A stretch of DNA of 64,000 bases from Streptomyces marokkonensis (GCF_008312835.1 NZ_VSKS01000002.1:248001-312000), one strand, 5' to 3'. Shown: positions 32,281 through 42,428, numbered from the stretch's first letter. Notes: a model not told the origin generated them from the letters alone. Numbers and translations are program-made.

Positions 32281-33909
32281 ATGCGCGGAGCCACGCACGT
32301 CAAATGGGCCGCTTGCGCGATGGCGGTCGCCCTCGCGGCGACGGCCTGCGGAGGCGACGGGGACGGCGGCGGCAGCGACGCCGGTGCCGTGCTGAGCGCC
32401 TCCTGGGGCGACCCGCAGAACCCGCTGGAGCCCTCGAACACCAACGAGGTCCAGGGCGGCAAGGTCCTCGACATGATCTTCCGGGGCCTGAAGCGGTACG
32501 ACCCGGAGACCGGCGAGGCCAAGGACATGCTCGCCGAGAGGATCGAGACCTCCGACTCGCAGAACTTCACCGTCACCGTCAAGGACGGCTGGACCTTCAG
32601 CAACGGGGAGAAGGTCACCGCACAGTCCTTCGTCGACGCCTGGAACTACGGCGCGAGCCTCAGGAACAACCAGCGCAACGCGTACTTCTTCGCCTACATC
32701 GAGGGCTACGACCAGGTCCACCCCGAGGAGGGCGAGCAGACCGCCGACACCCTGTCCGGTCTGAAGGTCACCGGTGACCTGACCTTCACCGTCAAGCTCA
32801 CCCAGAAGTTCTCGACCTTCCCCGACACCCTCGGCTACAACGCCTTCGCCCCGCTGCCCCGCGCCTTCTTCGACGACCACGACGCCTGGGTGAAGAAGCC
32901 GGTCGGCAACGGCCCCTACCTGGTCGACTCCTACACGCGCGGCTCGCAGATGTCCCTGCGCCGGTGGGACGACTACCCCGGCCCGGACAAGGCGCAGAAC
33001 GGCGGCGTCGACCTCAAGGTCTACACCGACAACAACACCGCCTACACCGACCTGATGGCCGGCAACCTCGACCTGGTCGACGACGTCCCCGCCGCCCAGC
33101 TGAAGAACGTGAAGAACGACCTCGGCGACCGCTACCTCAACACCCCCGCCGGCATCATCCAGACCCTCGCCTTCCCCTTCTACGACGACGCCTGGAACAA
33201 GCCCGGCTCGGAGAAGGTCCGCAAGGGCCTGTCCATGGCGATCGACCGGGGGCAGATCACCGACACGATCTTCCAGAAGACCCGCACCCCGGCCACCGAC
33301 TGGACCTCACCGGTCCTCGGCGAGGACGGCGGCTACCGGGCGGGCCTGTGCGGGGAGGCGTGCGAGTACAAGCCCGACGAGGCCAGGAAGCTCATCGAGG
33401 AGGGCGGCGGGCTGCCCGGCGGCAGGGTGACGATCACCTTCAACGCGGACACCGGCTCCCACCGCGAGTGGGTCAACGCCGTCTGCAACTCCATCAACAA
33501 CGCGCTGGACGACGAGCGCGCCTGCACCGCCAACCCGGTCGGCACCTTCGCCGACTTCCGCAACGAGATCACCGACCGGAAGATGACGGGCCCCTTCCGG
33601 GCCGGCTGGCAGATGGACTACCCGCTCATCCAGAACTTCCTCCAGCCGCTCTACTACACCGACGCCTCCTCCAACGACGGCAAGTGGTCCAACCGGGAGT
33701 TCGACGACCTCGTCGACCGCGCCAACCAGGAGGCCGACACCGCCAAGGCCGTCGGCCTGTTCCAGCAGGCCGAGGAGGTCGTCCGGGACAACATGGCCGC
33801 CATCCCGCTCTGGTACCAGAACGGCAGCGCCGGCTGGTCCGAGCGGCTGTCCGACGTCAAGCTCAACCCGTTCAGCGTCCCCGTGTACGAACAGATCAAG
33901 GTGAGCTGA
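32281..33909 (+). CDS. Oligopeptide-binding lipoprotein of the second Opp-type transporter
   Basis: A 542-residue SBP family 5 lipoprotein. The signal peptide MRGATHVKWAACAMAVALAA ends near the lipobox ATAC, then a Gly/Asp linker and the binding domain (VLSASWGDPQNPLEPSNTNE onward). This is the OppA/DppA-like peptide-binding component of the adjacent five-gene transporter. It differs clearly from BldKB in length and sequence, so the two systems are not recent tandem duplicates. GGAGG precedes the ATG at 32281. The permease gene starts 6 bases after its stop. Confidence 0.93.
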   Translation: MRGATHVKWAACAMAVALAATACGGDGDGGGSDAGAVLSASWGDPQNPLEPSNTNEVQGGKVLDMIFRGLKRYDPETGEAKDMLAERIETSDSQNFTVTVKDGWTFSNGEKVTAQSFVDAWNYGASLRNNQRNAYFFAYIEGYDQVHPEEGEQTADTLSGLKVTGDLTFTVKLTQKFSTFPDTLGYNAFAPLPRAFFDDHDAWVKKPVGNGPYLVDSYTRGSQMSLRRWDDYPGPDKAQNGGVDLKVYTDNNTAYTDLMAGNLDLVDDVPAAQLKNVKNDLGDRYLNTPAGIIQTLAFPFYDDAWNKPGSEKVRKGLSMAIDRGQITDTIFQKTRTPATDWTSPVLGEDGGYRAGLCGEACEYKPDEARKLIEEGGGLPGGRVTITFNADTGSHREWVNAVCNSINNALDDERACTANPVGTFADFRNEITDRKMTGPFRAGWQMDYPLIQNFLQPLYYTDASSNDGKWSNREFDDLVDRANQEADTAKAVGLFQQAEEVVRDNMAAIPLWYQNGSAGWSERLSDVKLNPFSVPVYEQIKVS

Positions 33910-33915
33910 GCCGCG

Positions 33916-34839
33916 ATGGGACGCTATGTCGTCCGGCGTCTGCTCCAGATGATCCCGGTCTTCATCGGGGCCACGCTGCTGATCTTCCTCATGGTCAACG
34001 TGATGGGCGACCCCATCGCCGGGCTGTGCGGCGAGCGCCGGTGCGACCCGGCGACCGCCGCCCGGCTGGAGCGGGAGTTCGGCCTCGACAAGCCCGTGTG
34101 GCAGCAGTACCTGACCTACATGGGCAACGTCTTCACCGGCGACTTCGGCACGGCCTTCAACGGCCAGGAGGTCACCGAGCTGATGTCGACGGCGTTCCCC
34201 GTCACCATCCGGCTCACCCTGATCGCGATCCTCTTCGAGATCGTCATCGGCGTCACCCTCGGCGTGGTCACCGGACTGCGCCGGGGCCGCCCCGTCGACA
34301 CCGGCGTCCTGCTGCTCACCCTGGTCGTCATCTCCGTGCCCACCTTCGTCACGGGCCTGCTGCTCCAGCTCCTGCTGGGCGTGAAGTGGGGCTGGATCCG
34401 GCCCTCGGTCTCCTCCGAGGCGCCCTTCGACGAGCTGATCCTGCCCGGCCTGGTGCTGGCCTCCGTCTCGCTCGCCTACGTCACCCGGCTGACCCGCACC
34501 TCCATCGCCGAGAACCGCCGCTCCGACTACGTCCGCACGGCCATCGCCAAGGGCCTGCCGCGGCACCGGGTGGTCGTCCGGCACCTGCTGCGCAACTCCC
34601 TGATCCCCGTCGTCACCTTCATCGGCGCCGACATCGGCTTCCTCATGGGCGGCGCCATCGTCACCGAGCGGATCTTCAACATCCACGGCGTCGGCTACCA
34701 GCTCTACCAGGGCATCCTCCGGCAGAACACGCAGACCGTCGTCGGCTTCGTCACCGTGCTGGTGCTGGTGTTCCTGGTCGCCAACCTCGTCGTCGACCTC
34801 CTCTACGCCGTACTGGACCCGAGGATCCGCTATGCCTGA
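33916..34839 (+). CDS. Peptide ABC transporter permease (OppB type)
   Basis: A 307-residue permease with an N-terminal helix (VVRRLLQMIPVFIGATLLIFL), the typical loop GLCGERRCDPATA and EREFGLDKPVWQQY, and five further helices. The docking loop is YVRTAIAKGLPRHRVVVRHLLRN. It forms half of the membrane channel of the second oligopeptide importer. It overlaps the next permease gene by 8 bases, indicating tight coupling. Confidence 0.94.
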   Translation: MGRYVVRRLLQMIPVFIGATLLIFLMVNVMGDPIAGLCGERRCDPATAARLEREFGLDKPVWQQYLTYMGNVFTGDFGTAFNGQEVTELMSTAFPVTIRLTLIAILFEIVIGVTLGVVTGLRRGRPVDTGVLLLTLVVISVPTFVTGLLLQLLLGVKWGWIRPSVSSEAPFDELILPGLVLASVSLAYVTRLTRTSIAENRRSDYVRTAIAKGLPRHRVVVRHLLRNSLIPVVTFIGADIGFLMGGAIVTERIFNIHGVGYQLYQGILRQNTQTVVGFVTVLVLVFLVANLVVDLLYAVLDPRIRYA

Positions 34840-35812
34840 TCACCAGCACGAACCCGAGCGCGCCATCGCGGGCACCGGAATGGGCGGCACCATGGACCTG
34901 GGCGTCGACGAGGCCGAGACCCTGGAGAAGCGGCCCGGCGTCCCGGACGGACGCGGACCGCAGGAACCGCCCCGCTCCCTGTGGTCCGACGCCTGGCGCG
35001 ACCTGCGCCGCAACCCCGTCTTCATCGTCTCCGCCCTGGTCATCCTCTTCCTGCTCTTCATCTCCCTGTGGCCCTCGGCGATCGCCTCCGGCAGCCCCCT
35101 CAAGTGCGACCTGTCCAAGGCCCAGCAGGGCTCCCGGTCCGGACACCCCTTCGGCTTCGACGGCCAGGGCTGCGACGTCTACACCCGCACCGTCTACGGC
35201 GCCCGCACCTCCGTCGCCGTCGGCGTCCTCGCCACCCTCGGCGTCGCCGTCCTCGGCAGCGTCCTGGGCGCGCTCGCCGGGTTCTTCGGCGGCGTCTGGG
35301 ACTCGGTCCTGTCCCGGATCACCGACGTCTTCTTCGCCATCCCGGTGGTCCTCGGCGGACTGGTGCTGCTCTCCGTCATCACCAGCAACACCGTCTGGCC
35401 CGTCATCGGCTTCATCGTGCTGCTCGGCTGGCCGCAGATCTCCCGCATCGCCCGCGGCTCCGTCATCACCGCCAAGCAGAACGACTACGTGCAGGCCGCG
35501 CGGGCCCTCGGCGCCTCCACCTCCCGCCTGATGCTCCGGCACATCGCGCCGAACGCCGTCGCGCCCGTCATCGTCGTCGCGACCATCGCGCTCGGGACCT
35601 ACATCGCGCTGGAGGCCACCCTGTCCTACCTCGGCGTCGGTCTGAAGCCGCCCAGCGTCTCCTGGGGCATCGACATCTCCGCCGCCTCCCCGTACATCCG
35701 CAACGCCCCGCACGCGCTGCTGTGGCCCTCCGGGGCCCTCGCGGTCACGGTCCTGGCGTTCATCATGCTCGGCGACGCGGTGCGCGACGCCCTCGACCCG
35801 AAGCTGAGGTGA
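34832..35812 (+). CDS. Peptide ABC transporter permease (OppC type)
   Basis: A 326-residue permease. A 50-residue hydrophilic N-terminus precedes the first helix (PVFIVSALVILFLLFISLWPSAI). A periplasmic-type loop with a Cys pair and HPFGFDGQGCDVY follows, then the DppC core with docking loop YVQAARALGASTSRLMLRHIAPN. It pairs with the upstream OppB-type protein. The ATPase gene begins 6 bases after its stop at a GTG. Confidence 0.94.
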   Translation: MPDHQHEPERAIAGTGMGGTMDLGVDEAETLEKRPGVPDGRGPQEPPRSLWSDAWRDLRRNPVFIVSALVILFLLFISLWPSAIASGSPLKCDLSKAQQGSRSGHPFGFDGQGCDVYTRTVYGARTSVAVGVLATLGVAVLGSVLGALAGFFGGVWDSVLSRITDVFFAIPVVLGGLVLLSVITSNTVWPVIGFIVLLGWPQISRIARGSVITAKQNDYVQAARALGASTSRLMLRHIAPNAVAPVIVVATIALGTYIALEATLSYLGVGLKPPSVSWGIDISAASPYIRNAPHALLWPSGALAVTVLAFIMLGDAVRDALDPKLR

Positions 35813-35818
35813 GCCGCC

Positions 35819-36793
35819 GTGCTGCTCGAAGTGCGGGACCTGCACGTGGAGTTCCACACCCGGGACGGGGTCGCGAAGGCCGTCAACGGGGTCGGCTACG
35901 GCGTGGACGCGGGCGAGACGCTGGCCGTGCTCGGCGAGTCCGGCTCCGGCAAGTCCGTGACCGCGCAGGCGATCATGGGCATCCTCGACGTGCCGCCCGG
36001 CCGGATCACCGGGGGCGAGGTCGTCTTCCAGGGGCGCGACCTGCTGACGCTGAAGGAGGACGAACGCCGGCGGATCCGGGGTGCCGAGATGGCGATGATC
36101 TTCCAGGACGCGCTGTCGTCCCTGAACCCCGTGATCTCCGTCGGCGACCAGCTGGGCGAGATGTTCACCGTGCACCGGGGCATGTCGCGGAAGGACGCGC
36201 GGGCCAAGGCCGTCGAGCTGATGGACCGGGTGCGCATCCCCGCCGCCCGGGAGCGGGTCCGGCAGTACCCGCACCAGTTCTCCGGCGGCATGCGCCAGCG
36301 CATCATGATCGCGATGGCGCTGGCCCTCGAGCCCGCCCTGATCATCGCCGACGAACCGACCACCGCCCTCGACGTCACCGTCCAGGCCCAGGTCATGGAA
36401 CTGCTCGCGGAACTCCGGCGCGAGTACCACATGGGTCTCATCCTCATCACCCACGACCTGGGCGTGGTCGCCGACGTCGCCGACCGCATCGCCGTGATGT
36501 ACGCGGGCCGGATCGTCGAGTCGGCGCCCGTCCACGACATCTACAAGGCGCCCGCGCACCCCTACACCCGCGGCCTGCTGGACTCCATCCCGCGTCTGGA
36601 CCAGAAGGGGCAGGAGCTCTACGCCATCAAGGGCCTGCCGCCCAACCTCATGGACATCCCGCCGGGCTGCGCCTTCCACCCCCGCTGCCCGCTGGCCCGG
36701 GACGTCTGCCGCACCGACGAGCCCCCGCTGTACGAGGTCTCGGCGACGCGGGGGAGTGCCTGCCACTTCTGGAGGGAGTGCCTGGATGACTGA
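35819..36793 (+). CDS. Peptide ABC transporter ATPase (OppD type)
   Basis: A 324-residue ATPase: Walker A GESGSGKS, signature FSGGMRQR, Walker [13 protein letters not shown], switch [13 protein letters not shown], and the C-terminal Cys motif [14 protein letters not shown]. The start is the GTG at 35819 shortly after GAGGTGAGCC. It overlaps the next ATPase gene by 8 bases. Confidence 0.94.
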   Translation: MLLEVRDLHVEFHTRDGVAKAVNGVGYGVDAGETLAVLGESGSGKSVTAQAIMGILDVPPGRITGGEVVFQGRDLLTLKEDERRRIRGAEMAMIFQDALSSLNPVISVGDQLGEMFTVHRGMSRKDARAKAVELMDRVRIPAARERVRQYPHQFSGGMRQRIMIAMALALEPALIIADEPTTALDVTVQAQVMELLAELRREYHMGLILITHDLGVVADVADRIAVMYAGRIVESAPVHDIYKAPAHPYTRGLLDSIPRLDQKGQELYAIKGLPPNLMDIPPGCAFHPRCPLARDVCRTDEPPLYEVSATRGSACHFWRECLDD

Positions 36794-37832
36794 GACGGTC
36801 CTGGAGGTCAGCGACCTGGTCAAGCACTACCCGCTCACCCAGGGGGTCGTGTTCCGCAAGCAGGTCGGCGCCGTGCGCGCGGTCGACGGCGTGGACTTCC
36901 GCCTCGGCCGGGGCGAGACGCTGGGCATCGTCGGCGAGTCCGGCTGCGGCAAGTCGACGGTCGCGAAGATGCTGGTCAACCTGGAGCGGCCGACGGCCGG
37001 TTCGATCCGCTACAAGGGCGAGGACATCACCAGGCTGTCCGGGCGCGCGCTCAAGGCCGTGCGCCGCAACATCCAGATGGTCTTCCAGGACCCGTACACC
37101 TCCCTCAACCCCCGTATGACGGTGGGCGACATCATCGGGGAGCCGTACGACATCCACCCCGAGGTGGCGCCCAAGGGCGACCGGCGCCGGAAGGTGCAGG
37201 ACCTGCTGGACGTCGTCGGCCTCAACCCGGAGTACATCAACCGCTATCCGCATCAGTTCTCCGGTGGCCAGCGGCAGCGCATCGGCATCGCGCGGGGCCT
37301 GGCGCTGCGGCCCGAGGTGATCGTCGCCGACGAGCCGGTCTCCGCGCTGGATGTCTCGGTGCAGGCCCAGGTCATCAATCTGATGGACCGGCTGCAGAGC
37401 GAGTTCGACCTCGCCTACGTCTTCATCGCGCACGACCTGTCGATCGTCCGGCACATCTCGGACCGGGTCGGGGTGATGTACCTCGGCCGGATCGTGGAGA
37501 CGGGCACGGACACCGAGATCTACGACCATCCCACGCACCCCTACACCCAGGCGCTGCTCTCCGCCGTCCCCGTGCCGGACCCCCGGGCCCGGGAGCACCG
37601 GGAGCGGATCATCCTCACCGGTGACGTCCCGTCACCCACGAACATCCCCTCCGGCTGCCGTTTCCGCACCCGCTGCTGGAAGGCGCGGGAGCGCTGTGCG
37701 CTGGAGGTGCCGGCGCTCGCCGTGCCGCCCTGGTTCGCCGCGGCCGGGGGCCCGGCGGCCCACGACTCCGCCTGCCACTTCGCCGAGGAGGCGCACGTGG
37801 TGCCGGACGGGCACGGCGGCGGGCCGGGATGA
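36786..37832 (+). CDS. Peptide ABC transporter ATPase (OppF type)
   Basis: A 348-residue ATPase closing the second Opp operon. Walker A is GESGCGKS, signature FSGGQRQR, Walker [13 protein letters not shown], switch FIAHDLSIV, and C-terminal [16 protein letters not shown]. The ATG at 36786 lies inside the end of the preceding gene with GGAGGGAG upstream. No clear terminator follows in the 100 bases before the convergent S9 peptidase gene. Confidence 0.94.
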   Translation: MTETVLEVSDLVKHYPLTQGVVFRKQVGAVRAVDGVDFRLGRGETLGIVGESGCGKSTVAKMLVNLERPTAGSIRYKGEDITRLSGRALKAVRRNIQMVFQDPYTSLNPRMTVGDIIGEPYDIHPEVAPKGDRRRKVQDLLDVVGLNPEYINRYPHQFSGGQRQRIGIARGLALRPEVIVADEPVSALDVSVQAQVINLMDRLQSEFDLAYVFIAHDLSIVRHISDRVGVMYLGRIVETGTDTEIYDHPTHPYTQALLSAVPVPDPRAREHRERIILTGDVPSPTNIPSGCRFRTRCWKARERCALEVPALAVPPWFAAAGGPAAHDSACHFAEEAHVVPDGHGGGPG

Positions 37833-37932
37833 CATGGCGCACCCCGGCCCGCTCACGGCACCCGCACGGCCGTACGCTGCTCAGCGTTCCGTGTCCGTAT
37901 ATCGGTACCGCTTCCGTGAAGTTGCCGGCGTG

Positions 37933-40071
37933 TTAAAGCGGTTCGTCCCCGTTCGTCAGGGACAGCGAGCGCCGGAGGAAGTCGAGCTGGAGACGGAGCA
38001 GGTTCTCGGCGACCTCCTCCTGCGGGGTCATGTGCGTGACGCCGGACAGCGGCAGCACCTCGTGCGGACGGCCGGCCGCCAGCAGGGCCGAGGACAGGCG
38101 CAGGGAGTGTGCGACGACCACGTTGTCGTCCGCCAGCCCGTGGATGACCATCATCGGCCGGTGCGGTTCGGCGGCGTCGACCAGGCCGGCGTCGTCGATC
38201 ACCGAGTTGCGGCGGTAGACGTCCGGCTGCTCGTCCGGGTGGCCGACGTAGCGCTCCTGGTAGTGGGTGTCGTAGAGGCGCAGATCGGTGACCGGGGCGC
38301 CCACCACGGCCGCGTGGAAGACGTCGGGCCGGCGCAGCGCCGCGAGGGCCGCCAGATAGCCGCCGAAGGACCAGCCGCGGATGGCGACCCGGTTCAGGTC
38401 GAGCGGGAAGTCGGCGGCGAGCGCCTGGAGCGCGTCGACCTGGTCCTGGACCACGATCGCCGCGATGTCGTCCCGGACGGCCTTCTCCCAGGCGGGCGAG
38501 CGGCCCGGCGTTCCGCGCCCGTCCGCGACGATCACCGCGAACCCCTGGTCGGCGAACCACTGCGAGGTCAGGTGCGGGTTGTGGGCGGCGACCACCCGCT
38601 GCCCGTGCGGACCGCCATAGGGGTCCATGAGCACCGGCAGAAGGGTGTCACCGGCGTAGTCCCGAGGCATAAGCACGGCGCACGGAATGCGGCGTGCGCC
38701 CCCCTGGGTCAGGGTCACGCGGGGGGACATACCGGGGTCTTCGGCGTACGAGGGGACAGTGGCCGTCGGTTTCCCGTCACGCAGCACCTGGGCCCGCGAA
38801 CCTGGCCGATCCGGCGTCGCGGAGACGAGCACGGTCACGCCCCCGGCGCGTACCGCCGAGTGCACGCCGGGCTCCTGCGAGAGGCGCTCCACGCCCAGTT
38901 CGTTCACCCGGTACACGTGCACCTCGCCGATCTCGGCCTCAGCCGCCTCCTCGCCCGCCGAGGCCGAGACCAGCACGTCGTCGACGGAGACGTCGAGAAC
39001 CGCCCGGATGTGCAACTGGGCCCCGGTGAGCGGTCGTTCACCGACGGCGAGTCGTCGCGCGCCCCCTTCGTCCGCGATCCGCACCAGCTGCCCGGAGGGG
39101 CTCCAGCAGGGCACTCCGGGGAAAAGTTCCAGCCAAGTTGGATCTTCGTCGGCGTGCACCATCCGGGTCGCCCCGGAGTCCGGGTCCACGGCCAGGATCA
39201 GCTGGCCGCGCTGGTCGCGCGCCTGTACGAGCAGCAGCGGGGCTCCCGCGGCTGACCAGTGCACATGTGCCAGATACGGATAGCGCGCACGGTCCCAGGA
39301 GACCTCGGTGCGCGTCCCGTCGAGGCCGGTCACGAACAGCCGGACGTCCGCGTTCGGGGTGCCCGCCGCCGGGTAGCGGACGTGGCCCGGCTCACGTTCC
39401 GGGTGGGCGGGATCGGAGATCCACCACCGCTGCACCGGCGTGTCGTCCACGCGCGCCACCAGCAGCCGGTCCGACTCCGGCGCCCACCAGAAGCCCCGCG
39501 AACGCCCCATCTCCTCGGCCGCGACGAACTCCGCCAGACCGTACGTGACGTTCTCCGCCTCGGGGGTAGCGAGCGCGCGGTCGTCCGCCCCCTCGGCCCC
39601 GGTCACCCGCAGCGCACCACGGGCGACGTAGGCGACGTGCCGCCCGTCGGGTGAAGGACGGGGGTCGATCACCGGCCCCGGCACGGTCAGTTCACGCGCC
39701 GTCCCGGCCCGCAGCTCTGCTGCGAACAGCCGCCCTGACAAGGCGAAAGACGCCAACTCGACGGCCGCGTCGGTGGCATAGCCGACGATGCCGGCGCCGC
39801 CCTCGCGGCTTCGTTCGCGCCGCGCGCGTTCCTCGGCGGAGAGGTTCTCCGAGGCCCCGCCCAGGAGGGCGCGCGGGTCGGCCGCCACGCGCTCCCCGCC
39901 CCCCTCCGTGTCGAGGACCCAGAGTGAATTGGCCCGGTCCGTACCGGAACCCGAGCGCAGGAACACGACACGCGAACCGTCGGGAGCCACGCTGAACGAA
40001 CGCGGCGCGCCGAGCGTGAAGCGCAGGGTACGGGCGTGCCGTCGGGGGAAGGAGTCAGCCTCGGTCGTCAT
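37933..40071 (-). CDS. S9-family prolyl oligopeptidase / dipeptidyl peptidase IV-like
   Basis: A 712-residue serine peptidase. The N-terminal 450 residues form a beta-propeller-type domain (repeated strands such as DGSRVVFLRSGSG and DGRHVAYVARGAL). The C-terminal alpha/beta-hydrolase domain has nucleophile Ser at about 570 in RGWSFGGYLA, Asp in HGLADDNV and His in SGVTHM. It carries no signal peptide, so it probably acts on cytoplasmic peptides, which fits its position beside two oligopeptide importers: imported peptides would be cut after proline. The ATG at 40071 is preferred; a longer frame has no ribosome site. It converges with the Opp operon. Confidence 0.93.
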   Translation of the reverse strand: MTTEADSFPRRHARTLRFTLGAPRSFSVAPDGSRVVFLRSGSGTDRANSLWVLDTEGGGERVAADPRALLGGASENLSAEERARRERSREGGAGIVGYATDAAVELASFALSGRLFAAELRAGTARELTVPGPVIDPRPSPDGRHVAYVARGALRVTGAEGADDRALATPEAENVTYGLAEFVAAEEMGRSRGFWWAPESDRLLVARVDDTPVQRWWISDPAHPEREPGHVRYPAAGTPNADVRLFVTGLDGTRTEVSWDRARYPYLAHVHWSAAGAPLLLVQARDQRGQLILAVDPDSGATRMVHADEDPTWLELFPGVPCWSPSGQLVRIADEGGARRLAVGERPLTGAQLHIRAVLDVSVDDVLVSASAGEEAAEAEIGEVHVYRVNELGVERLSQEPGVHSAVRAGGVTVLVSATPDRPGSRAQVLRDGKPTATVPSYAEDPGMSPRVTLTQGGARRIPCAVLMPRDYAGDTLLPVLMDPYGGPHGQRVVAAHNPHLTSQWFADQGFAVIVADGRGTPGRSPAWEKAVRDDIAAIVVQDQVDALQALAADFPLDLNRVAIRGWSFGGYLAALAALRRPDVFHAAVVGAPVTDLRLYDTHYQERYVGHPDEQPDVYRRNSVIDDAGLVDAAEPHRPMMVIHGLADDNVVVAHSLRLSSALLAAGRPHEVLPLSGVTHMTPQEEVAENLLRLQLDFLRRSLSLTNGDEPL

Positions 40072-40247
40072 GCCCTGACCATATTGGCCATGCGCCCCCT
40101 TGTGCGGCTGTGCGCCGACCGATGCGCACGTACGGATAGTTATGATCGTTCGCGCATAGTGGGTATGAACCTGCTGGCTGCTGTGTGGAACTGTCTGCCC
40201 CCAATTCCTATACCCCCGCGCCCTGGGATTCTTGGAGGTGAACCGCC
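40072..40247. promoter_or_regulatory. Divergent promoter region, S9 peptidase / small membrane protein
   Basis: 176 bases, less GC-rich near 40130-40200 (GATAGTTATGATCG, CATAGTGGGTATG). GGAGGTGAACCGCC before 40248 is the ribosome site of the small membrane gene. A GGGTAT hexamer at 40161-40166 resembles a SigB -10 but lacks a convincing -35. Confidence 0.4.
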
Positions 40248-40442
40248 GTGGCACTCTCGATTTCGGCGGTGGTGCTGCTGGCGATCATCGTCTTCCTGCT
40301 GATCAAGAAGTCGGGACTGAAGGCAGGGCACGCCATCGTGTGCATGCTGCTCGGCTTCTACCTCGCCTCGTCGACGATGGCGCCCACGATCAGCGAGCTG
40401 ACGAACAACATCGCGGGGATGATCGGCAGCATCAACTTCTGA
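40248..40442 (+). CDS. Small membrane protein, 64 residues
   Basis: A 64-residue protein with two hydrophobic helices: ISAVVLLAIIVFLLI at the N-terminus and AIVCMLLGFYLASSTMAP in the middle. A polar C-terminal segment (TISELTNNIAGMIGSINF) follows. The GTG at 40248 has GGAGGTG at good spacing. It is of a type seen throughout Streptomyces beside peptidase or amidase genes, without known function. The downstream sequence is a broken WD40 gene, so the original neighbour has been lost or rearranged. Confidence 0.8.
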   Translation: MALSISAVVLLAIIVFLLIKKSGLKAGHAIVCMLLGFYLASSTMAPTISELTNNIAGMIGSINF

Positions 40443-40957
40443 GCCGGCGGCCGGCCTCGGGCGCCTGCCCGGACCCTGCCCGATTCCGCGCCGTCACCGG
40501 GGGCGACGACAGGGACGTCCGCCTGTGGGACCTCGACAGCGGCCGGTGCCTGCGCGTCATGACCGGCCACACCCGCGCCGTGCGGTCGGTGTGGCTCGGC
40601 CCGGACGGCCGCCGCGCCCTCTCGGGCGGCGACCACCGCGAACGCGTCCGGCGCCTGTGGGACACCGAGACCGGTGAGTGCCTGCGGACCTTCGACGGCT
40701 GCTCCTCCTCCGGTGCCCGTCTCACCGGGGACGGCCGCTTCGCGGTGTGCGACGGCCGGGAGGGGATCGAGGTGTGGAACGTCGGCACGGGCCGGTGCTT
40801 CCCGCTGCCGGAGGCGAAGGGGGACGGCCCGCCGGCGGCCGTACCGACCCCCGACGGCCGGTACGTCGTGGCCGGCGACTCCGCCGGGCGGGTGCGGGTG
40901 TGGGAGATCGACTGGGAACAGACCGTGAGCGACCCCTCGCGTGTTACCCGCGGGTAA
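40443..40957 (+). pseudogene. WD40-repeat protein remnant (C-terminal fragment)
   Basis: An open frame without a plausible start or ribosome site. It encodes WD40 blades: DVRLWDLDSGRCLRVMTGH, then VRRLWDTETGECLRTFDG, GIEVWNVGTGRC and VRVWEIDWEQ. WD40 propellers need about seven blades; here about four remain, and the frame begins abruptly at the stop of the small membrane gene. It looks like the 3' end of a larger gene, perhaps a serine/threonine kinase-WD40 fusion, whose 5' part was deleted. A very short live protein from a non-standard start is unlikely. Confidence 0.7.
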
Positions 40958-41003
40958 GGAATGATGGCGGGCGACCATCCACGTGCGCAGGGCGGAGCCG
41001 ACG

Positions 41004-42428
41004 GTGACGACTTCCGAGGAACAGAGCGAGGCACGGACCAGGGTGCACGTCTTCCGGGACGACGCCCTCGGCGACCACGACGCGGTCGGCCTCGCCCGGG
41101 CGATCCGCCGGGGCGAGATCTCCGCCGCGGAGGCCTCCCGCGACGCGGCGGCCCGGGTCAGGGCCGTCGAGGCCCGGCTCAACGCCGTGCAGGTCCACCT
41201 CGACATTCCGGCGCACGGCCCCGTGACCGGCGCCTTCGCCGGGGTGCCGACCTTCGTCAAGGACAACACCGACTACCAGGGGCTGCCCACCGGCCACGGC
41301 AGCGCCGCGTTCGCGCCCAGGGCCGCCCGTCGGCACGCACCCTTCACCCGCCAGTTCCTGAGCACCGGTGTCACCGTGCTCGGCAAGACGCGGCTGCCCG
41401 AGTTCGGGTTCAGCCCGACCACGGAGTACGAGGGGGCCGAGCCCGTCCGCAATCCGTGGCACACCGGCCACTCGGCGGGCGGTTCCTCGGGCGGCAGCGC
41501 GGCCCTCGTCGCCGCGGGTGCGGTGCCGATCGCGCACGCCAACGACGGCGGCGGCTCCATCCGCATCCCGGCCGCCTGCTGCGGACTCGTCGGCCTGAAG
41601 CCGACCCGCGGCCGGGTGGTGGCGAACGCGCAGGGCCGCCAGCTCCCCATCGACCTCGTCACCGACGGCGTGGTGAGCCGCTCGGTACGGGACAGCGCCG
41701 CGTTCCTCGCCGCCGCGGAACAGCACTGGCGCAACCCGAAACTGCCGCCCGTCGGCCTGGTCGAGGGCCCCTCGGACCGCCGCCTGCGCATCGGCCTCCT
41801 GGTGGACTCCCCGAACGGCGTCCGCTCCGACGACGACACCCGGGCGGCCGTCACGCAGACGGCACAGCGCCTGGAGCGGCTCGGCCACACCGTGGAACCG
41901 GTGGAACTCTCCATCGACCCGCACTTCACCGACGACTTCCTCACGTACTGGGGCCTGCTGTCCTTCCTGATCGGTGTCACCGGCAGGACGCTCGGCACGG
42001 ACTTCGACCGCCGCCGCATGGACGGGTTGAGCCGGGGCCTGCGCGAGATGTACGTCGGCAGCTGGAGGAACACACCGGGCGTCCTGCGCCGGCTCAAGCG
42101 CACGCGGGAGGCGTACGCGGCCGGGTTCCGCGGGCTGGACCTGATCCTCTCCCCGGTCCTCGCCCACACCACGCCACCGATCGGCCACCTCAGCCCGGCC
42201 GTCCCGTACACCACCCTGATCGAGCGGATCCTCGCCTACGTCGCGTTCACCCCGGTCAACAACGTCGTCGGAACGCCGTCGATCTCGGTACCGGCAGCGA
42301 GCACGACCCCGGACGGACTCCCCATCGGCGTCATGTTCTCCGGCCGCCCGGGCGCGGAACGGACGCTGCTGGAGCTGGCGTTCGCCCTGGAGGCGGACCA
42401 GCCGTTCCGGCGCCTCCAGGACGACTGA
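41004..42428 (+). CDS. Amidase-signature family amidohydrolase
   Basis: A 474-residue amidase-signature enzyme. The catalytic Lys is in FVKDNTDYQG (about residue 83) and the Gly/Ser core is TGHSAGGSSGGSAALVAAG (about 155-173), with the cis-Ser and nucleophile Ser in GGGSIRIPAACCG. It hydrolyses an amide of unknown type; similarity to 6-aminohexanoate-cyclic-dimer hydrolase-like and general amidases is possible. I chose the GTG at 41004 because GGCGGAG sits 6 bases upstream; a GTG at 40983 would add seven residues. It is a stand-alone gene. Confidence 0.88.
   Translation: MTTSEEQSEARTRVHVFRDDALGDHDAVGLARAIRRGEISAAEASRDAAARVRAVEARLNAVQVHLDIPAHGPVTGAFAGVPTFVKDNTDYQGLPTGHGSAAFAPRAARRHAPFTRQFLSTGVTVLGKTRLPEFGFSPTTEYEGAEPVRNPWHTGHSAGGSSGGSAALVAAGAVPIAHANDGGGSIRIPAACCGLVGLKPTRGRVVANAQGRQLPIDLVTDGVVSRSVRDSAAFLAAAEQHWRNPKLPPVGLVEGPSDRRLRIGLLVDSPNGVRSDDDTRAAVTQTAQRLERLGHTVEPVELSIDPHFTDDFLTYWGLLSFLIGVTGRTLGTDFDRRRMDGLSRGLREMYVGSWRNTPGVLRRLKRTREAYAAGFRGLDLILSPVLAHTTPPIGHLSPAVPYTTLIERILAYVAFTPVNNVVGTPSISVPAASTTPDGLPIGVMFSGRPGAERTLLELAFALEADQPFRRLQDD

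Noticed and set aside
40161-40166. GGGTAT hexamer as a SigB promoter for the small membrane protein
   Set aside because: No GNNTN element lies 14-16 bases upstream, so the match is only the -10 half.
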